Made by a program: the position numbers and the translations under genes | The notes under the pieces: model-generated | The model's database searches: none | The model's input: only the letters and a program-made list of their open reading frames with translations | Told to the model about the DNA's origin: nothing | Source of the DNA: a virus | Virus record (IMG/VR): IMGVR_UViG_3300030108_000480 | Span: 1 to 31,873 of that record | Length of the DNA stretch: 31,873 nucleotides | Reading direction: 5' to 3' (one strand) | Shown here: piece after piece, positions 29,474 through 31,873 of the stretch | How positions within the stretch are numbered: the stretch's first letter is position 1 | Layout: each line of letters starts with the position of its first letter

Positions 29474-29550
29474 GGTCCCGTAGCTCAGTTGGATAGAGCA
29501 CCTGATTCCTAATCAGGGGGCCACAGGTTCGAATCCTGTCGGGACCGCCA
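29474..29550 (+). tRNA. tRNA-Arg, anticodon CCU, CCA encoded
   Basis: A complete 77-base cloverleaf can be folded: acceptor GGTCCCG with CGGGACC, D stem GCTC/GAGC, anticodon stem CCTGA/TCAGG around loop TTCCTAA (anticodon CCT), variable GGGCC, T stem ACAGG/CCTGT around TTCGAAT, discriminator G and encoded CCA. All stems pair without mismatch. It reads AGG codons. It is the only plus-strand gene, three bases from the holin stop. It may be a phage-carried tRNA or host attB-derived sequence captured by the phage; the fully preserved 5' half favours a functional gene. Confidence 0.95.
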
Positions 29551-29553
29551 GCT

Positions 29554-30012
29554 CTACTTTTTGGGACGCATGGCTCTGTCACCAAACCACCAAAGCACCG
29601 CTGTCGATGACATATATATGACGCTCTGAATTATGGTTTCTTGCTGCGCAATGTCGTCGCTGGATGCGTAGACGTACCAAACGATGCCCACAAGCATGAT
29701 CGTCAACGCAGGCCGCATTAGACGTAAGATCGCGGCGACCCACGGGTACGGAATCTCCACTTGCGTCATCATGCCGTAGGACGCGACACGGGCAGCGCCA
29801 GCCGATTGTTCCTCTACAATGGCGCGTTCGTTTTCCAATTCGTCGGCTCTCAATTCCGCTTGCAGCCGGTGCATTTCCATCGTGCGTTCATGTTCGCCTT
29901 TGGCTTTCTTTTCTTCGATGAAGACATCAGCGAAGTTGAAAATCTTGCCAAGCACGCTTCCCAGGATGCCCGTTGCGCCGCCGGTCAAGACGCTGAAAAT
30001 CATGTCCATCAT
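29554..30012 (-). CDS. 3TM holin (GTA-type)
   Basis: A 152-residue membrane protein (ATG 30012, one base after the endolysin stop; ATG 30003 also possible). It has an N-terminal hydrophobic or amphipathic segment (MIFSVLTGGATGILGSVLGK), a charged coiled-coil part (AKGEHERTMEMHRLQAELRA), then two transmembrane helices, ALTIMLVGIVWYVYA and SVIYMSSTAVLWWFGD, ending RAMRPKK. This is the layout of the gene-transfer-agent/phage 3TM holin family (PF11351). It would form the inner-membrane pore that releases the endolysin. Longer upstream starts run into the endolysin gene and are not preferred. Confidence 0.8.
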   Translation of the reverse strand: MMDMIFSVLTGGATGILGSVLGKIFNFADVFIEEKKAKGEHERTMEMHRLQAELRADELENERAIVEEQSAGAARVASYGMMTQVEIPYPWVAAILRLMRPALTIMLVGIVWYVYASSDDIAQQETIIQSVIYMSSTAVLWWFGDRAMRPKK

Positions 30013-30013
30013 G

Positions 30014-30421
30014 TCACCATTGTCTCCGTCGGCCCATATCAACATGGATAAAAGTTTGATACCGCATACCGAAACCTTTGAACCCAACGTCCTGGGCTAC
30101 CTTGCGGATCACTTCCTTGTCACGGCCTTGAAGCTGGATATCGAAGGCGTGACCTTCAAGGTGTGAGGATCGCGGAGCGCCTCCGATTTTGGAATTATGG
30201 TAGGGGCTGCGGTATGCGGAAGATAAACGCACAGAATGGCCCAAACGGGACCGCAAAATGTCCAGAGCGCCAATGGCAGCGTTGTGAATGAGGATTTTGC
30301 CGGTGCCTTTACACGCGACTTCGTGGGGTTTGAAATAGGTGAACGGCCAGCCGTCTAGCGGGATGTCGTTATAGTGTTCAAACAGCATCAGTAATTGAAC
30401 CAATCCACCGGCATTTTCCAC
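30014..30421 (-). CDS. Endolysin, M15-family zinc peptidase
   Basis: A 135-residue (ATG 30421) or 124-residue (ATG 30388) peptidase. WPFTYFKPHEVACKGTG is the family's opening, SVRLSSAYRSPYHNSKIG the conserved strand with SxYRxxxxN, and SSHLEGHAFDI supplies His and Asp zinc ligands, with HVDMG near the end supplying the third. This is the peptidase M15_3 group, which cuts peptidoglycan cross-links (D-Ala or D,L-endopeptidase). No signal peptide, so it relies on the holin after it. ATG 30421 has GGTGG upstream; ATG 30388 forms TGATG with the 28-residue lipoprotein ORF. Both are plausible. Confidence 0.88.
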   Translation of the reverse strand: MENAGGLVQLLMLFEHYNDIPLDGWPFTYFKPHEVACKGTGKILIHNAAIGALDILRSRLGHSVRLSSAYRSPYHNSKIGGAPRSSHLEGHAFDIQLQGRDKEVIRKVAQDVGFKGFGMRYQTFIHVDMGRRRQW

Positions 30422-30474
30422 CGGCAGGCACTCAACAGAATTGCAATTGCCATCAAGCTAATTGTCTGACGCAT
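30388..30474 (-). CDS. 28-residue lipoprotein ORF in the lysis cassette
   Basis: A 28-codon ORF overlapping the end of the larger lipoprotein gene and the endolysin start. It reads MRQTISLMAIAILLSACRWK and ends WFNY. It has a positively charged start, a short hydrophobic core and a lipobox LLSAC, so Cys17 should be lipidated, giving an 12-residue mature peptide. Its stop forms TGATG with an in-frame endolysin ATG at 30388. The design resembles Rz1-type spanin lipoproteins, which are often tiny and nested. Chance cannot be excluded since the Shine-Dalgarno is weak. Confidence 0.5.
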   Translation of the reverse strand: MRQTISLMAIAILLSACRWKMPVDWFNY

Positions 30475-30790
30475 TGGCTTGCTCTTCTTTCGGTTTATCA
30501 TCAATGATTGTTAACATGCCTTGACCAACGAGCCAGATGCACTCGCGGTCGTTGACCGTGCGGGTCATCGTCCAGCCCGTCTTGCCCACGTACATGGTGA
30601 CGAAAGCGCCGTCGCGAACGGTGCCTTTGATGAATGGCAATTCGCCAAACTTTTGTTTGAGCTGTTTCGGCATATCTGCTTTAGGCAAGCACGGCTGTAT
30701 CACGGGCGCAGCTTCCACCTTTGCCGCAGGCTGACAGGCAGTGAGCAGCAGTGCCGCAATTAAAATAAGAAGACCCGGCATCACTTTCAT
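30458..30790 (-). CDS. Lipoprotein of the lysis cassette
   Basis: A 110-residue secreted lipoprotein: MKVMPGLLILIAALLLTACQ is a signal peptide with the lipobox LTAC, so Cys19 is lipidated. The mature part begins with QPAAKVEAAPVIQPCLPKAD, then GTVRDGAFVTMYVGKTGWTM, and ends in a flexible EEQANASDN. It could anchor a spanin-like or envelope-altering function, but the fold is not one I recognise. Some phages use such lipoproteins for superinfection exclusion. Its start overlaps the preceding gene by four bases (ATGA), so it is made with the membrane coiled-coil protein. Confidence 0.75.
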   Translation of the reverse strand: MKVMPGLLILIAALLLTACQPAAKVEAAPVIQPCLPKADMPKQLKQKFGELPFIKGTVRDGAFVTMYVGKTGWTMTRTVNDRECIWLVGQGMLTIIDDKPKEEQANASDN

Positions 30791-31143
30791 TCGACCGGCC
30801 CATGCCTGGAGTTGTGAATTTTCTCAAGGTGCTCGATACGACGCCGTAAATCTTTGTCGATGTAATTTAAACTGGTGATCAGACGTTCAGATCGTCTGGC
30901 GTCCTCTTCTCTTTTTGTGGGCGAAAGCATACCGGCCAAAATATCGACGCGCTGGATTTGTGTGTCTGAGGTATTTTCGAGCTTGTCGGTGCGACCATCC
31001 GCAGACCGAAGCTGATTCTCGACATCCTTGATCTGCTCAGTGAGCCGCTGTATCTGCGCCCTGGCCACAGCGGCAGTGCCAATCACGCTGGCCGCTACAC
31101 CGCCCAGGGTGATCAACAATTTTACGTCGACCATCCCGTCCAT
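30787..31143 (-). CDS. Membrane coiled-coil protein of the lysis region
   Basis: A 118-residue protein with an N-terminal transmembrane helix (VKLLITLGGVAASVIGTAAV) followed by a long charged, heptad-like helix (QIQRLTEQIKDVENQL, then DKLENTSDTQIQRV) and a C-terminal basic region (YIDKDLRRRIEHLEKIHNSR). The one-span plus coiled-coil form fits an inner-membrane spanin (Rz-like i-spanin), paired with one of the lipoproteins after it; it could also be a type of holin. The ATG at 31143 overlaps the previous stop (TAATG). Confidence 0.7.
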   Translation of the reverse strand: MDGMVDVKLLITLGGVAASVIGTAAVARAQIQRLTEQIKDVENQLRSADGRTDKLENTSDTQIQRVDILAGMLSPTKREEDARRSERLITSLNYIDKDLRRRIEHLEKIHNSRHGPVE

Positions 31144-31685
31144 TACTTAATCGCTCCACCGGACGTGGCTGCGTAGTAAAGCCAGAACCCAATGAGGGTC
31201 GCACAAAAAAGTACGCCAGCCCCCTTGGCAACCTCAGCCAAAATTCGTTTGTTGCGTTCTTGCCGTTCAAGTTCAGCTTCGCGAGCAGCGGCCTCGCGTT
31301 TTTTCTTTGCTGCAATCGCTATCTTTTGGCGTTCAATAATGTTGTCCCAGGTATCCTCTCCGAATCTGGCATTAAGTGCCTTGCGAAGTGAGTTGAGTGC
31401 TTCCTCGTGCTCCTCGTGGGCCACCTGTTCGCGCATAGCACCCGCCAAAGTAGTCGGGTCGTCAACAGATCCGTCTTGCTCGCCTAGTCGGCTTTCCACT
31501 ACCTTCTCATTATGGCTTCGCTCGACGGCCTTTTTATTTTTCTTGACCTCGCTATTCGCACCAAAAATAGCATCTAGGTGCCCGCCGATTTGCGACAGGT
31601 CGTCGGCTGTCTCAAGAGCACTTTTGCAAGCGGAGATCGCTACCTTGGCCGCACTATAGCTTGCAGCAAGAGTGACAGGGTCCAT
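31143..31685 (-). CDS. C-tail-anchored protein of unknown function
   Basis: A 180-residue protein. It starts MDPVTLAASYSAAKVAISAC, a pattern seen in marine phage proteins near the tail and lysis genes, and has an Ala/Lys/Glu-rich helical middle (AAKKKREAAAREAELERQER) and one transmembrane helix at the end (GVLFCATLIGFWLYYAAT). It is helical throughout. It could be virion-linked or part of lysis. AGGTGATGA lies just before the ATG at 31685. It sits between the tail gene fragment at the window edge and the spanin-like gene. Confidence 0.65.
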   Translation of the reverse strand: MDPVTLAASYSAAKVAISACKSALETADDLSQIGGHLDAIFGANSEVKKNKKAVERSHNEKVVESRLGEQDGSVDDPTTLAGAMREQVAHEEHEEALNSLRKALNARFGEDTWDNIIERQKIAIAAKKKREAAAREAELERQERNKRILAEVAKGAGVLFCATLIGFWLYYAATSGGAIK

Positions 31686-31693
31686 TCATCACC

Positions 31694-31873
31694 TCACGCA
31701 ACAGCAAAGGCAACAGCCGCTAACATGCTATCGCCGAGCGTATCGCCATTTGCATCGGCAGTTATTGTGTAAGTGCCACTAGCGGTTGATCGCGCCGTCG
31801 AAAAATGAAAGTCAGAGTCGAAGACAGCATCATGGTCCTTAGTCGCATTGGTGTAATTAAAAGTTGTAGTGCT
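31694..31873 (-). CDS. C-terminal fragment of a small tail-region protein, cut by window edge
   Basis: Fifty-nine codons are open from the window edge to a stop at 31694. The peptide starts STTTFNYTNATKDHDAVFDS, continues TARSTASGTYTITADANGDT, and ends DSMLAAVAFAVA. It is beta-rich and Thr/Ala-heavy like a virion surface domain. The final hydrophobic strand is like the C-terminus of small fibre-associated proteins. It may be the rest of the gene whose start is at 137, but the two segments do not join in frame, so some sequence is missing or they are two genes. Confidence 0.6.
   Translation of the reverse strand, partial: STTTFNYTNATKDHDAVFDSDFHFSTARSTASGTYTITADANGDTLGDSMLAAVAFAVA

Noticed and set aside
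1-31873. Direct circular closure of the two window ends
   Set aside because: The junction leaves two extra bases and gives an early stop in the C-terminal frame, so the ends cannot be adjacent as they stand.

Overview
The window looks like the nearly complete genome of a temperate, P22-like podovirus (short-tailed, tailed-phage lineage) that probably infects a marine alphaproteobacterium. The morphogenesis set fits this: a Sf6/P22-type small terminase, a large terminase, a P22-type portal, an acidic scaffold, a P22-type coat, a tail adaptor and nozzle, a run of ejection proteins and a T7-like fibre. The host guess rests on mid-range base composition by eye and on small gene families I remember from marine phages; it is inference. 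Every protein gene lies on the minus strand, mostly with 1-20 base overlaps, so the genome reads from high to low coordinates. The only plus-strand gene found is a tRNA.

Layout in transcription order. (1) 29473-29068: a 0.4 kb gene-free region, the likely attP/regulatory region, beside a complete tRNA-Arg(CCU) at 29474-29550. (2) 29067-23705: two small early genes, a tyrosine integrase, a 41-residue membrane protein, an excisionase-like wHTH protein, a DUF6378-like protein, a zinc-ribbon protein, a Holliday-junction-resolvase-like nuclease, an orphan DNA methyltransferase, a two-helix membrane protein, a RecB/Cas4-like nuclease and an SSB-like protein, closed by a strong intrinsic terminator (23664-23690). 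(3) 23660-20440: a small Xre-type regulator, a 39-residue ORF, a PAPS-reductase-like PP-loop enzyme, and a primase-polymerase/helicase fusion. (4) 20439-19235: an AT-rich regulatory or origin-like gap, then two conserved hypothetical genes. (5) 19234-16234: a candidate late promoter, four tiny very basic proteins, and the terminase genes. (6) 16237-10233: portal, scaffold and coat, plus a 492-residue protein that carries an apparently swappable module between duplicated segments. (7) 10236-137: tail tube parts, ejection proteins, fibre. (8) 31873-29554: a lysis cassette with a coiled-coil membrane protein, two lipoproteins (one a 28-residue ORF), an M15 peptidase endolysin and a 3TM holin, ending in an intrinsic terminator past the tRNA (29215-29243).

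The leftmost 137 bases and rightmost 180 bases read as the N- and C-terminal parts of what may be one small tail gene, so the genome is probably circular or circularly permuted with a few hundred bases missing. The most unusual features are in the att region: a 20-base stretch matching the anticodon arm of the neighbouring tRNA at 17 of 20 positions, a CCTAGG-centred element present three times (once in the terS-terL gap), a cluster of TTGTTAG-like sites, and a 16-bp perfect inverted repeat. No DNA polymerase, RNA polymerase, reverse transcriptase, CRISPR array or insertion sequence was seen. Database family names are from memory of motifs; no search was run.
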